From positions 248,001 to 312,000 of the forward strand of contig CALSOP010000001.1 of assembly GCA_943788005.1 (NCBI GenBank): DNA of 64,000 nt, given 5' to 3'. Shown here piece after piece: positions 37,292 to 48,660 of this stretch (the stretch's first letter is position 1; each line of letters opens with the position of its first letter). The DNA is from an uncultured Gammaproteobacteria bacterium. Lineage in GTDB: Bacteria > Pseudomonadota > Gammaproteobacteria > Eutrophobiales > Eutrophobiaceae. The notes beneath the pieces are model-generated. The model saw only the letters and a program-made list of their open reading frames with translations. It had not been told where the DNA came from and did not search any database. Made by a program: the position numbers and the translations under genes.

Positions 37292-38225
37292 AAAATTTAT
37301 ACGAAAATTCATTTACAAACTGTGTTTTAAACTCATCCAGAGTAAACGAATGATTCTGTGTTCCATGTTTTGCAATCTTGATTGAACCCATCAATGATGC
37401 AATTTTGCCTGTAGTAACCCAGTCCATATCATTAACAAGACCATAGAGTAAACCAGCGCGATAGGCATCACCGCAACCCGTAGGATCATTAATTGCTTCT
37501 GGTTTTACACAAGGTATTTCTATTTGTTTATCTTTAGTATAGATGATTGAACCATCACCACCACGCGTCACGATCAAGGCATCGACCTGCTCGGTGATTT
37601 GAGACGCTGTCAGGCCCGATTTGTCCTGCATCATTTGCCATTCATAATCGTTGACCGTTACCCAGGTCGCTTTTTCGATGAATTGAGAAAGTTCTTCACC
37701 GCTAAACATCGGCATGCCCTGGCCTGGGTCAAAGATGAATGGGATACCTGCTTCGGCAAACTGCTCGGCATGTTGCAACATACCATCACGACCATCAGGA
37801 GAGATGATGCCTAATTTGCACCCTTTGGCATCAGTAACCTTATTTTGATGTGATTCATTCATCGCTCCCGGATGAAATGCTGTAATCTGATTATCATCCA
37901 GATCTGTTGTGATAAATGCCTGTCCGGTAAAAGCATCGTCAATAATAGTAATATAGCTGCGATCCATACCTTTTTTATCCATCCAATAGGCATAAGAATC
38001 AAAATCTTTACCTACGGTAGCCATAGGCAATGCAAGAGAATCATCTAATAGATTCAGGTTGTAGGATATATTTCCAGCACAACCACCGAATTCACGACGC
38101 ATATCTGGAACAAGAAATGAAACATTAATCATATGTACTTTTTCAGGAAGGATATGATTTTTAAATTGATCCGGAAAAACCATAATATGGTCATATGCCA
38201 TAGACCCGCAAATCAAAACGCTCAT
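37290..38225 (-). CDS. PfkB-family carbohydrate/nucleoside kinase
   Basis: A 311-residue ribokinase-fold kinase. It has the N-terminal MSVLICGSMAYDHIMVFPDQ, the glycine-rich substrate motif REFGGCAGNISYNLNLL and the C-terminal DPTGCGDAYRAGLLYGL with the catalytic Asp. The sequence style, especially GGCAGNISYNL, resembles bacterial adenosine kinase-like members, so adenosine or another nucleoside is possible, but the substrate cannot be read. It stands alone, convergent with glcB. Confidence 0.88.
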   Translation of the reverse strand: MSVLICGSMAYDHIMVFPDQFKNHILPEKVHMINVSFLVPDMRREFGGCAGNISYNLNLLDDSLALPMATVGKDFDSYAYWMDKKGMDRSYITIIDDAFTGQAFITTDLDDNQITAFHPGAMNESHQNKVTDAKGCKLGIISPDGRDGMLQHAEQFAEAGIPFIFDPGQGMPMFSGEELSQFIEKATWVTVNDYEWQMMQDKSGLTASQITEQVDALIVTRGGDGSIIYTKDKQIEIPCVKPEAINDPTGCGDAYRAGLLYGLVNDMDWVTTGKIASLMGSIKIAKHGTQNHSFTLDEFKTQFVNEFSYKF

Positions 38226-38393
38226 AATTTAGACCCTTAAAATTAGTTATTGAATATCATTAATTAGACAGTATTAATGATGAATAAGATTAGTTATGCC
38301 GTGTAATATATCATCCATAAAGATATCTGTTAATTTTATTTTTAATTAGTATGTATGTATCGTTAAGCTCAAAACTAATAGTGTTATTACATC

Positions 38394-39034
38394 ATGACTT
38401 TAACTGAATCAATATTTCATCAGCATACTCTTTTTGCTTTATTTATTGTTTAAGTATTGTTATTGTTCTTCCGTTATTTGTATTTATTCACGACAAACTT
38501 GATAACACTTTCCTGCAGTTCTGCTGGGACAAAATAGGCATGCCATTAATAAGTGCATGTTTAATTATTGGCTTCATCCTCCTTCTTTATCCAACTAATT
38601 TTGGCCTTGATTCGGCACCAACAATTGATCAACTTCTAGCTATAGGTGATAAACGATCGAGTTTTTTGATTAATATGATTTTCTTACTAACATTTTTCTT
38701 CCCATTAATACCTTTATTAGGAAAATTGGATGAACTCACTATTCCATTACAAGGAATTTTATGTTCAATGATAATATTCACTTGGTTATGTCAGGGATTA
38801 AATATTGAGCGCTATAGCCTATGGCCCGACTTTAAAGTGTCTGCTTTAATCATACTCATGTCTGTAGTTACACATTGGCTGGCTAAACATGTCTCAGAGT
38901 TTACTGGTGAATATCTTGATAAATTATTTCATCGAGAAGGTTTTAAAACACTTAGCTTTAAAGCCGTCGTTCTAATTATGCAAAGCCCGGTTATCTTTAT
39001 ATTCGGAATATACTTAGGTAAACAATTATCCTGA
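38394..39034 (+). pseudogene. Small membrane protein with an N-terminal frameshift
   Basis: An intact frame from ATG 38540 encodes 164 residues with about five hydrophobic segments (ISACLIIGFILLLYP, INMIFLLTFFFPLIPLLG, VSALIILMSVVTHWLA). However, coding-quality sequence continues upstream in that frame (SIVIVLPLFVFIHDKLDN, FLQFCWDKIG) without a start codon, while an ATG at 38394 opens MTLTESIFHQHTLFALFIV and stops at 38451. Joining them needs one extra T in the GTTTAA run at 38448-38453, giving about 213 residues with one more helix. Either the gene lost a base or the consensus did. The family is not recognised; it runs toward uvrA. Confidence 0.65.
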
Positions 39035-39041
39035 AGCATCC

Positions 39042-41904
39042 TTAAGATGCTTTTCCCAGTTTCACATTAGACTTTGAATTTCTAAGAACTTCTTTAAGGA
39101 AATGTCCTGTATGAGAGTCGGGATGTTCAGCCAATTGTTCTGGTGTGCCTACTGCAATTATTTCTCCGCCGCCATCACCACCTTCTGGACCCAGATCGAC
39201 TACCCAGTCGGCTGTTTTGATTACATCAAGATTATGCTCAATAACGATGATGGTATTACCATGCTCTCTTAATCGATGAAGTATATCGAGAAGTTGTTGA
39301 ATATCATGAAAATGCAAACCCGTTGTCGGCTCATCAAGTATGTAAAGTGTTTTTCCGGTATCCCTTTTTGACAACTCTTTAGAAAGTTTCACTCGTTGCG
39401 CCTCGCCTCCTGATAAGGTGGTCGCATTTTGTCCAAGCTTGATATACGACAAACCGACATCCACTAATGTTTGCAATTTACGCGCAAGTACCGGCACAGC
39501 ATCAAAAAATTCACGCGCTTCTTCAACACTCATATCTAATGTCTCATGAATATTTTTACCTTTATAGCGCACATCTAGCGTTTCACGATTGTAGCGTTTT
39601 CCCTTACAGGTATCACAGGGGACATAGATGTCGGGCAGAAAATGCATCTCGACCTTTATCAAGCCATCACCCTGACATGCCTCACAACGTCCACCTTTAA
39701 CATTAAAACTAAAACGTCCGGGTTTGTAGGCTCGCGATCGAGCCTCTGCTGTCGCGGCAAATAGCTCGCGAATGGGTGTAAATAAACCTGTGTAAGTAGC
39801 CGGGTTTGAACGAGGTGTGCGGCCAATCGGACTTTGATCAATATCAACCACTTTGTCAAAGTGTTCCAGTCCATGGATTGATGCATAGGGTGCTGGCATT
39901 GTATTCGCCCGATTTAAATCACGCGCTACTATTTGATAGAGCGTATCGTTTATCAAGGTCGATTTACCTGAGCCTGACACGCCTGTAATACACGTCATTA
40001 AACTAACCGGAATAACAAGATCGACATGTTTTAAATTATTGCCGGTCGCATCTTTTAATTCCATTACTTGCAATGGGTTAAAAGGAACGCGATCTTGCGG
40101 CACCGGAATTTGTTTCTTGCCTGACAAATATTGTCCTGTTAAAGAATTCTTATCCGCGGCAATCATGGCTGGTGTGCCTTGAGAAACTATTTCACCACCA
40201 TGGACACCGGCACCTGGTCCAATATCAATGACATGTTCAGCAGCATTTATTGCCTCTTCATCATGTTCAACAACAATCACGGTATTACCGAGATCTCTAA
40301 GGTGATATAAGGTTTTTAGTAAGCGTTGATTATCTCTTTGATGTAAGCCAATCGAGGGTTCATCAAGAATATACATGACGCCTACCAGGCCCGCGCCAAT
40401 CTGACTTGCCAAACGAATACGTTGAGCCTCTCCACCAGACAAGGTCTCGGCACTGCGTTCTAGCGTCAGATAATCAAGCCCTACATTAACAAGGAAGTTA
40501 AGTCGATCATTGACCTCTTTTAAAATCTTAACGGCAATCTTGCCGCGGGCACCCTCTAACTCAAGTGTTTTAAATAATGCCTGTGCCTTGATAACGGTCA
40601 TTGCAGTAATATCAGATAAGGCAATGTCATTGATTAATACATTGCGCGCAGACTTATTTAAGCGTGTACCCCCACATGCAGGGCAAGGTTTATGCGTTTG
40701 GTATTTGGCCAATTCTTCACGAACCATGACTGAATCTGTTTCCAGATAACGTCGTTGTAAATTTGGAATAACGCCTTCGAAGGAATGTGTACGTTTAACA
40801 ACTTTATTTTTATCACGCAGATACTCAAACTCTATCTCTTCATCGCCACTGCCATAAAGTAATGTATTTTTTATGTCATCTGATAATTCTTCATAGGGTG
40901 TATCAAGCTCAAACCTGTAATGCGCTGCAATTGAGCTGATCATCTGAAAATAATAGGCATTGCGCCTGTCCCAACCTTTTATTGCGCCTCCAGGCAAACT
41001 TAGTTCAGGATGTTGAACAACACGCCCCGGGTCAAAATATTGAACATGTCCTAATCCATCACACTTACCGCATGCACCAGCTGGATTATTAAAAGAAAAT
41101 AAGCGTGGTTCTAATTCACTCAGACTATAACCACATTTGTTACAGGCAAATCGGGAAGAGAATAACTGTTCTTCAGTTTTTTTATCTGCTTCCATCGGCA
41201 CAATAAGTGCGACCCCCGTCTGATAAACGCAATGCCGTTTCAAATGATTCTGCTAAGCGTAATTGCAAATCCTCTCTGACCTTAAAACGATCAACGACAA
41301 CCTCAATGGTGTGTTTTTTACGTAACTCGAGTTCAGGTACCGCATCCAACTCAACGATATGACCATCAATGCGGGCACGGATAAAACCTTCAGTGCGTAA
41401 GCGTTCTAAAACCTGAAGATGCTCCCCTTTGCGTTCCTGTATGACAGGAGCCAATAGCATGAGACGTTCTTCCTGAGGCCTGGCCAATACCAAATCAACC
41501 ATCTGCGTAATGGTTTGCGCCTCAAGTAAAGTTCTATGTTCTGGACAATGCGGTTGACCGACTCGCGCAAACAATAACCGAAGATAATCATAAATCTCTG
41601 TAATGGTGCCTACTGTAGATCGAGGATTATGCGACGTTGTCTTCTGCTCGATGGAAATGGCTGGTGATAAACCTTCAATATGGTCGACATCGGGTTTTTC
41701 CATCATCGACAAAAACTGTCTGGCATAGGCAGACAGGGATTCGACATATCGCCTTTGGCCTTCGGCATAGATGGTGTCAAAAGCCAGAGATGATTTACCA
41801 GACCCGGAAAGACCCGTTACGACAATTAATTTATCGCGCGGAATATCAATATCGATATTTTTTAAATTATGGGTTCGAGCACCACGTATACTAATCGTAT
41901 CCAT
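39042..41904 (-). pseudogene. uvrA: uvrA, excinuclease ABC subunit A, split by one frameshift
   Basis: Damage-recognition ATPase of nucleotide excision repair. The N-terminal piece (41182-41904; [20 protein letters not shown], Walker [15 protein letters not shown]) changes frame at the G5 run 41213-41217 and ends after [10 protein letters not shown]. The remaining roughly 720 residues continue in another frame down to 39042, with zinc-finger cysteines (CNKCGYS, CGKC), two signature motifs ([32 protein letters not shown]), a second Walker A ([13 protein letters not shown]) and [12 protein letters not shown]. Removing one G restores [16 protein letters not shown], giving about 940 residues with all motifs. 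Everything else is intact, so recent mutation or a homopolymer error are both possible. Divergent from the MFS gene and ssb. Confidence 0.93.
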
Positions 41905-41982
41905 TCAAAGATTTCACTATTCTAGGGGCAACCTGCTAATATAAATGGTTTTGTAAACTCGATCCAAGATAACTTCAAAATA

Positions 41983-43200
41983 ATGAATTCAATGTCCATG
42001 TCAGCTACCGAATTAAAGGCAGCACTATCACTCTCTGCGGTTTTTTTTCTACGCATGCTGCCCTTATTTATGCTTTTACCAGTATTAAGCTTGGCAGGAG
42101 AGTCATACCAGTACTCAACGCCTCAGTTACTGGGTATTGCCTTAGGTATTTATGGCCTGACACAGGCCAGTCTACAAATTCCGTTTGGCATGTTATCGGA
42201 CCGATTTGGCAGAAAGCCGATTATATGCCTGGGTTTGATAATATTTATTATTGGCAGCCTAATTGCGGCAATGTCGGATTCAGTTTATGGATTGATATTG
42301 GGTAGAGCTTTACAAGGGTCTGGTGCTATTGCAGCGGCAATAATGGCTCTGGCAGCTGATCTCAGCACCGAACAGCATCGCACCAAGGTCATGGCCCTTA
42401 TCGGGATCAGTATTGGTATCTCATTCTCTGTTGCCTTTGTAATAGGTCCATTACTGTATAATTACATAGGCATAAACGGACTGTTTTATTTTGGCATCTG
42501 TCTGGCAATCCTGGCGATTTTAACCCTGTTAATCATAGTTCCAAACCCACCAGAAAAAACCAAAAGAAATAAAGGTTCGATTAATCTTCAGAGCTTGAAA
42601 TCAGTTCTCTCCAACCCTTATCTGCTTAAACTGGACATCAGCATCTTTAGCTCTCATTTGATTCTAATGGCGAACTTTGTCGTGATTCCACTTTCATTAC
42701 GTGATTCTGTACAAATCGAACCTACATCGCATTGGCAGGTATACTTGAGTGTTTTATTTGCGTCTTTGTTTATCATGGTGCCCTTTATGGCGTTTGGTGA
42801 GCGATTAAAAAAATCAAAGGTATTTTATACCATCAGTATAATGCTCATCATCCTCTCTCAGGCCGGGCTCGCTTTTTTCCACATAAACCTGATATCGCTG
42901 TTCTTATTTATGTTTTTATTCTTTGGCGCATTTAACTACCTGGAAGCACTCCTGCCTTCCGAGGTCTCCAAAGCAACTACGGCTGAAAGCAAAGGTACTG
43001 CTCTTGGGGTCTATTCCAGCTCCCAATTCATTGGGATTTTTATTGGTGGCCTGCTTGGTGGTTTTTTTCATCAACAATTTGGCATTGCAAGTGTGCATTC
43101 CTTTTGTCTATTCATGGCGTTATTATGGTTCTGCATAATCATGTATCTGCCTCATAATGAGAACACGTATAAAAATAGACTTGAAGAAAATATGGTCTAA
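41983..43200 (+). CDS. MFS transporter (YajR-like)
   Basis: A 405-residue major facilitator with 12 predicted helices. The A-motif between helices 2 and 3 reads GMLSDRFGRKPIICLG, and RALQGSGAIAAAIMALAADL follows as in drug-efflux-like MFS proteins of the YajR type. The C-terminal soluble domain of YajR is absent. It lies between divergent uvrA and downstream ssb, a neighbourhood conserved in many gammaproteobacteria. Substrate unknown. Confidence 0.88.
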   Translation: MNSMSMSATELKAALSLSAVFFLRMLPLFMLLPVLSLAGESYQYSTPQLLGIALGIYGLTQASLQIPFGMLSDRFGRKPIICLGLIIFIIGSLIAAMSDSVYGLILGRALQGSGAIAAAIMALAADLSTEQHRTKVMALIGISIGISFSVAFVIGPLLYNYIGINGLFYFGICLAILAILTLLIIVPNPPEKTKRNKGSINLQSLKSVLSNPYLLKLDISIFSSHLILMANFVVIPLSLRDSVQIEPTSHWQVYLSVLFASLFIMVPFMAFGERLKKSKVFYTISIMLIILSQAGLAFFHINLISLFLFMFLFFGAFNYLEALLPSEVSKATTAESKGTALGVYSSSQFIGIFIGGLLGGFFHQQFGIASVHSFCLFMALLWFCIIMYLPHNENTYKNRLEENMV

Positions 43201-43348
43201 AGCGAAAATGATTCATTTTAATGTTTTTCTGGAATCTGAATCTATTCATTTAAAATGATTCTTTGAAGTTTTATAAGCCTTTCACAGACTTAGATAATAC
43301 AGTTAACAAATAGTCCAATAAATTTAATTTTTTTAGGAGAGCATCAAC

Positions 43349-43834
43349 ATGGCACGCGGTGTAAACAAAGTCATTCTAGTTGGCAATCTGGGAAACGATC
43401 CGGATATACGATACACCGCAGGTGGTGCTGCAGTGGCAAACATTAGTATTGCAACTGCTGAGTCATGGAAAGATAAAAATAGTGGCGAACAACAAGAGAG
43501 AACAGAATGGCACCGTGTTGTTTTTTTCGGTCGTCTTGCTGAAATTGTTGGCGAATACCTCCGCAAAGGCTCACAGGTTTATGTTGAAGGCCGCCTACAA
43601 ACTCGTAAATGGCAGGACAAGGAAGGACATGACCGCTACACAACTGAGATAGTCGCAAATGAAATGCAAATGCTCGGAAGTAAGAGTGGCGGCTCTGCAA
43701 ATTACGAATCTGCACCGCAATCTCAACCTAGTCAGAACCAAAACTATGCGCCCGCTGAATCACAATCTGCTCCTGCATCATCGCCAACAGCTGCACCTGC
43801 AGCAGATGATTTTGATGACGATATCCCGTTCTGA
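43349..43834 (+). CDS. ssb: Single-stranded DNA-binding protein
   Basis: A 161-residue SSB: an OB-fold domain (about 1-110; [60 protein letters not shown]) followed by a Gln/Ser/Ala-rich flexible linker and the acidic tip DDFDDDIPF that recruits repair and replication proteins. AGGAGA lies just upstream of the ATG. It has the standard size, close to the E. coli protein, and follows the MFS gene. Confidence 0.97.
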   Translation: MARGVNKVILVGNLGNDPDIRYTAGGAAVANISIATAESWKDKNSGEQQERTEWHRVVFFGRLAEIVGEYLRKGSQVYVEGRLQTRKWQDKEGHDRYTTEIVANEMQMLGSKSGGSANYESAPQSQPSQNQNYAPAESQSAPASSPTAAPAADDFDDDIPF

Positions 43835-43851
43835 CCTTTTTAACTAAACGA

Positions 43852-46800
43852 TTATTTTTTTCTTTTTGTGTACCTAAGTGCACGAGGTTTGGCAATACCA
43901 TAACCTTGTGCATAATCAACGCCTATTTTTTTGAGCTCTTGCAAAATAGCATCGTTTTCCACAAATTCAGCAATAGTTTTTTTACCCATGATCTGCCCAA
44001 TCTCGTTGATTGATTTGACCATTGCCCGATCGATTCGATCCGTTTTTATGTCCCTGACAAAGGCACCATCGATTTTCAGAAAGTCCACCGGCAAATTTTT
44101 CAAATAACCAAAAGAAGAAACGCCGCTACCAAAATCGTCTAGTGCAAAACGACAACCTTTCTCTCTAATTTTTTTAATGAATCGTATTGCATGGGATAGG
44201 TTTGCTATCGCAGACGTTTCAGTGATTTCAAAACATATTTTATTTGGGTCAACTAGATTCTCGTCTAATTTATCGATCAAATACTTCATGAAATCATCAT
44301 TGCCCAAGGTCTGCCCTGATAGATTTATGGTACACAATTCCAGTTTCTTTTGCTTTGCTGGATGTGTAGCCAACCATGTAAATGCAGAACTGACTACCCA
44401 ATGATCTATTTTTGCAGATAGCCCAAATCGTTCTGCGGCTGGTAAAAACGCACCTGGTGGAATAACTTCTCCATCCTTCCCGTGCATGCGTATCAATAGT
44501 TCATAGTGTTCACCATGCCCTATCTTTTGATCGACTGGCACTATTTTTTGATAATACAATGCAAAAAGATCGTCTTCTAATGCTTGATTAATTTTAGAGA
44601 CCCATTTCATTTCACCCCGATGTTGACTAACCTGCTTATCATCAACAGAATAAATATGTACTCGGTTTCTTCCGGCATCCTTGGCGGCATAACAAGCTGC
44701 ATCAGCTGCACTTAGTACATCATTCACGTTACCAATTTCAACCGATATAGGAACCAAACCAATACTGACACCAATAGAAAACTTTTTGTCTTGCCAAACA
44801 AAACGAAACTCTTCTACCTTGGCTCTTAATGCATCTGTAACCCGTCGCGCATGTCCTATATCACAATGTTCCATCAACACACCAAATTCGTCACCGCCCA
44901 ATCTGGCTAAGGTATCTCGTTTTCTGACCTCGCTTAATAATATTTCACTTAGCTGTCTCAGTAATTCATCACCTACCAGATGACCACAGGTATCATTAAT
45001 AACCTTAAATTGGTCAAGGTCGAGATAGCAAATGGCATGTTGTCCTGACATAGATTGGTTAGCTTCAATAACGCGTTGTAGCCTTCTTTCAAACTCTGAG
45101 CGATTGACGAGTCCGGTTAGCGCATCATGCGTTGCCTGATAAGAAAGTTCTTCAGAGAGTCGAACTGCTTCCGATATGTCCTCACAAACTATAAATAAAG
45201 AAGGTTCCCCTTGTGTGTCATTTACAACTCGAACTGATTCTCTGACCATAATAATATGGCCATGCTTATGAACCTTGCGTAGATCCCAGCGATGGACAAT
45301 ATCGGGCATCTCGAAACACTGTTTTATTTTTTCCTGTGCAAAAGTTCTATCATTTTCATGAATAACTATATTGACGTCTTTGCCTTTCAACTCACTAACT
45401 TCATAACCAAGTTGGTTCGCACCATATTCATTTACAGTCAAAATAGTGCCGTCCGAACTAGTATTAAAAAACATAGCAGGTGTATCGTCATAAAGTGTGC
45501 GAAACCGAATCTCGCTTGCCGCCAAGGCGGCAGTTATTCTTTTTTCTTCAGTTATATCGACATGAGTTCCAACCAATCGAACTAATTCACCCTCACTATT
45601 TTTAAGGCCGAAAGCTCGGGACAATACATCAACGTAATGCCCATCCTTATGTAACATACGGAATTCGACACTAAATTTTTCAGCCCTACCAGATGTATAA
45701 TCATCGACCATTGTGAATGTTTTTTCCATGTCGTCTGGATGCAGTAACGCTTTAAATGCTTCAATTCCATTATGTACATCATCAACCTTATAACCCAGCA
45801 TGCTTCTCCATCGTGGAGAGTAATAGATATCATTCGTATCCATTTTCCAATCCCATAAACCATCACTGGCACCCTCCATAGCTAAAGTAAAACGTTCTTC
45901 ACTTTCTCTTAGTGCTACCGTAATTTTTTCACGTTCAAAAATACCACCCAGGATCTGGGCAACATGTTCCATTAAGCTAACGTTAACAGCAGATTCTTGA
46001 ACTGTCTGAAAATAGTTTCCTAATGTGCCAATGACTGAACCATCTGTCGCACGGATCGGGACTGAATAGCTTGATTTAAGGTTATAAGTCAGTGCCAATT
46101 CAAAATAATTTTTCCAAAGCGGATCAGTTTCGATATCAGCTACAATAATAGTTTGATTTAAATATGCCGCTGTACCACAACTACCAACACTAGGCCCAAT
46201 TTCGAACCCGTCAATTGCTTCAAGGTAAGCTGCTGGTAAACTCGGAGCAGCAACTGACCATAGATGCTTACCGTCATCATCAAGTAGCCGTATTGAACAT
46301 TTCACATCAACAAGTAGCCCTTCAATTATATTAGTCACCCTGTGACATAATTCATTGAAAGGTAGATTTTGATAAATTATCTGAAAAATCTCATTTTCCA
46401 ACTTAAGGTGCGCTTCTGCTTTTTTACTTTCATCCTTGACGCGAAGAGTTTGAATACCGTAACTAAGATTATTGGCAAGATGTTTTAATAAATAGACTTC
46501 TTCGACATCAAATGCATTTTCTTCTGAGGAATAGATCAAAATACAACCAAAAGATTCTTCATCTATATTCAACGGCAATGCAATCATAGAAACATAGCCT
46601 TTTTCAAAGGCATCTTTTCGCCATGGAGTAAGAACAGAATCTTTAGATATATCACGACAAATATAGGGTTCGTTTGTTCGTATGCAAATGCCAACAGGTC
46701 CTCTTCCTCTTGGTTTGTCATCCCATGAAAAAAAGTTTTTCAGATAGCCTGATTCGTATCCGGAACTAGCAGCAGGTATAACTTGTTTTTTTTCACCTTG

Positions 46801-48507
46801 TTCTGCGTAGCCTACCCATGCCATTCTATAATCACCCACATTGACAAGAATATCGCAGATGGATTGCAGTAATTTTATTTCATCAGCAATATGTACCAGC
46901 GATTGATCACATTGGTTTATAACCATCAAGGCACGATTAGTTCTGCTTAATAATGCTTCTGTAAGTTTAAGTTCGCTAATGTCCCTTGTAATGGATAATG
47001 TACATTGCTCGCCATCATGCTCGACTATAGAAGTAGATATCGTACCCGGGAAAGCTTCGCCATTTTTTCTTTTAAATTCGAATTCATGATTACTTAGGTA
47101 TCCTTTGGCTTTTAACAAACTTACATATTCTTCTCGATCTTCATTTGAAGACCATAGCCCCAACTCAAGACTCGTTTTACCTAATGCCTCTTCTTCAGTA
47201 AAACCGGTTGCACGAGTGAACCCGTTATTTACCTCTATCATTTTCCCATCGTTGAGTCGCGTCATAACGATAATATCCGGGCTGGTTTCTATCGCTGCTG
47301 ACAAACGTTTCTGATTATTTTCAAAAGCGGCTTCAGCTTCTTTTTTATCTGTTATATTAAACATCACACCACGTAAACTACCCGACGAGCCTGACTTCTT
47401 CTGCACAACATGAACTAAATCATTTATCCAAACAATTGACCCATCCGCGGCAATCATACGATATTCAAATTGATGGTCCTTACCATGTGCTGTCTGGAGA
47501 GAACAGTAACTATAAGCAGCCTCGCGATCGTCAGGATGGATATGATCTAACCAAAAGTTTTCTTGATACCAATCATCCAACGGGTATCCCAACATTTTCT
47601 TTGCTGGTTCACTAACGAAGGTAAACAACAAATCTGGCAAACTCACTTCCCAAACAATCGCATCAATATCATTGATAAGACTACTGTACTGTTGCTCTCT
47701 ATCTTTTAGTGCACGTTCTATTTTTTTTTGTTCAGTAATATCACGTGTCACTGCAAGATGTTCAAAAACAAGACCGGCACTATTTGCTACTGGACGAGCA
47801 TGCGTTTCCATCCACTTGCGGCTTCCTTTTAAACTCTCAATCTCAAATTCAAGTGTCACTGTCTCACCTGCGAAAACACGCTTGTTTAGTGATTTAAATT
47901 TTTCCCGGTGCTCTTTTGCAATTAAATCATAGATACATAAGCCCTTAACCTGCTGCAAAGAATCGGCGTCTATCATTCTCAAGCCAGCAGCATTCATGTA
48001 AATCAATTCACCGTCTTTCCCAATTTGTTTGAAACACTCGGGCTGGAGTTCAACCATGTTTTGGAATTTTTGATAATTGAATTCAACTTCCTTGAATCGT
48101 TTTCGTTCCTCTAATGTTTGATCAGTAATATCCTGAATAAAGCAATAATGACTGACAGGTGACTTACCATTCTCCAATCCCTTGACCATGACGATATGAT
48201 TATAAAAGACTGTTGCGTTTTTGCGGATGCCGCGGAGGCTAATCTCAGATCGACCCACCTGCGCCATTTCTGTGCAGGCACTTTCTAATAAACCGATATC
48301 ATCCTGGTGAATGGTAGCTTTCCAACGCATTCCCATCATGTCTTCAGGCAGATAACCATAGATCTCTGCATAATCAGCATTGACACTAAGATAATTTCCT
48401 TGCCTGTCTATACGGGCGATACATTCAAGTGCATGCTCGAATATATCACTGACATTCGATGTCGATTCAAATCGTTGTTTTTGGGTTGTGTGTATTTTTT
48501 TGACCAT
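43852..48507 (-). CDS. Multi-sensor PAS/GAF protein with GGDEF and EAL domains
   Basis: A 1551-residue cytoplasmic cyclic-di-GMP signalling protein without obvious membrane segments. The approximate order is four PAS domains (1-520), two GAF domains (about 530-860), two more PAS domains (865-1110), GGDEF (1120-1290) and EAL (1300-1545). The cyclase motif LARLGGDEFGVL is intact with an inhibitory RKRD site five residues before. The EAL motif reads ELLIR in place of EALxR, but NLSGQTL, FEITET, FALDDFGSGVSSF and FLKIDGAFVR keep the metal and catalytic acids, so phosphodiesterase activity is plausible. It is convergent with ssb. A CRP-type site lies 150 bases before its start. Confidence 0.93.
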   Translation of the reverse strand: MVKKIHTTQKQRFESTSNVSDIFEHALECIARIDRQGNYLSVNADYAEIYGYLPEDMMGMRWKATIHQDDIGLLESACTEMAQVGRSEISLRGIRKNATVFYNHIVMVKGLENGKSPVSHYCFIQDITDQTLEERKRFKEVEFNYQKFQNMVELQPECFKQIGKDGELIYMNAAGLRMIDADSLQQVKGLCIYDLIAKEHREKFKSLNKRVFAGETVTLEFEIESLKGSRKWMETHARPVANSAGLVFEHLAVTRDITEQKKIERALKDREQQYSSLINDIDAIVWEVSLPDLLFTFVSEPAKKMLGYPLDDWYQENFWLDHIHPDDREAAYSYCSLQTAHGKDHQFEYRMIAADGSIVWINDLVHVVQKKSGSSGSLRGVMFNITDKKEAEAAFENNQKRLSAAIETSPDIIVMTRLNDGKMIEVNNGFTRATGFTEEEALGKTSLELGLWSSNEDREEYVSLLKAKGYLSNHEFEFKRKNGEAFPGTISTSIVEHDGEQCTLSITRDISELKLTEALLSRTNRALMVINQCDQSLVHIADEIKLLQSICDILVNVGDYRMAWVGYAEQGEKKQVIPAASSGYESGYLKNFFSWDDKPRGRGPVGICIRTNEPYICRDISKDSVLTPWRKDAFEKGYVSMIALPLNIDEESFGCILIYSSEENAFDVEEVYLLKHLANNLSYGIQTLRVKDESKKAEAHLKLENEIFQIIYQNLPFNELCHRVTNIIEGLLVDVKCSIRLLDDDGKHLWSVAAPSLPAAYLEAIDGFEIGPSVGSCGTAAYLNQTIIVADIETDPLWKNYFELALTYNLKSSYSVPIRATDGSVIGTLGNYFQTVQESAVNVSLMEHVAQILGGIFEREKITVALRESEERFTLAMEGASDGLWDWKMDTNDIYYSPRWRSMLGYKVDDVHNGIEAFKALLHPDDMEKTFTMVDDYTSGRAEKFSVEFRMLHKDGHYVDVLSRAFGLKNSEGELVRLVGTHVDITEEKRITAALAASEIRFRTLYDDTPAMFFNTSSDGTILTVNEYGANQLGYEVSELKGKDVNIVIHENDRTFAQEKIKQCFEMPDIVHRWDLRKVHKHGHIIMVRESVRVVNDTQGEPSLFIVCEDISEAVRLSEELSYQATHDALTGLVNRSEFERRLQRVIEANQSMSGQHAICYLDLDQFKVINDTCGHLVGDELLRQLSEILLSEVRKRDTLARLGGDEFGVLMEHCDIGHARRVTDALRAKVEEFRFVWQDKKFSIGVSIGLVPISVEIGNVNDVLSAADAACYAAKDAGRNRVHIYSVDDKQVSQHRGEMKWVSKINQALEDDLFALYYQKIVPVDQKIGHGEHYELLIRMHGKDGEVIPPGAFLPAAERFGLSAKIDHWVVSSAFTWLATHPAKQKKLELCTINLSGQTLGNDDFMKYLIDKLDENLVDPNKICFEITETSAIANLSHAIRFIKKIREKGCRFALDDFGSGVSSFGYLKNLPVDFLKIDGAFVRDIKTDRIDRAMVKSINEIGQIMGKKTIAEFVENDAILQELKKIGVDYAQGYGIAKPRALRYTKRKK

Positions 48508-48660
48508 CTTGAATAATAAATTAACTCTCTAAACCAATATGTTTTATCCTTAAATCTTGCTAGATACACAATCCTGTGAAACTCGCTATCAGTGAGCGTC
48601 AAGAATTTATTATTTTTCAACTATCAGTGTAGTTATATTGCTACACTTAAAATTACTTTA

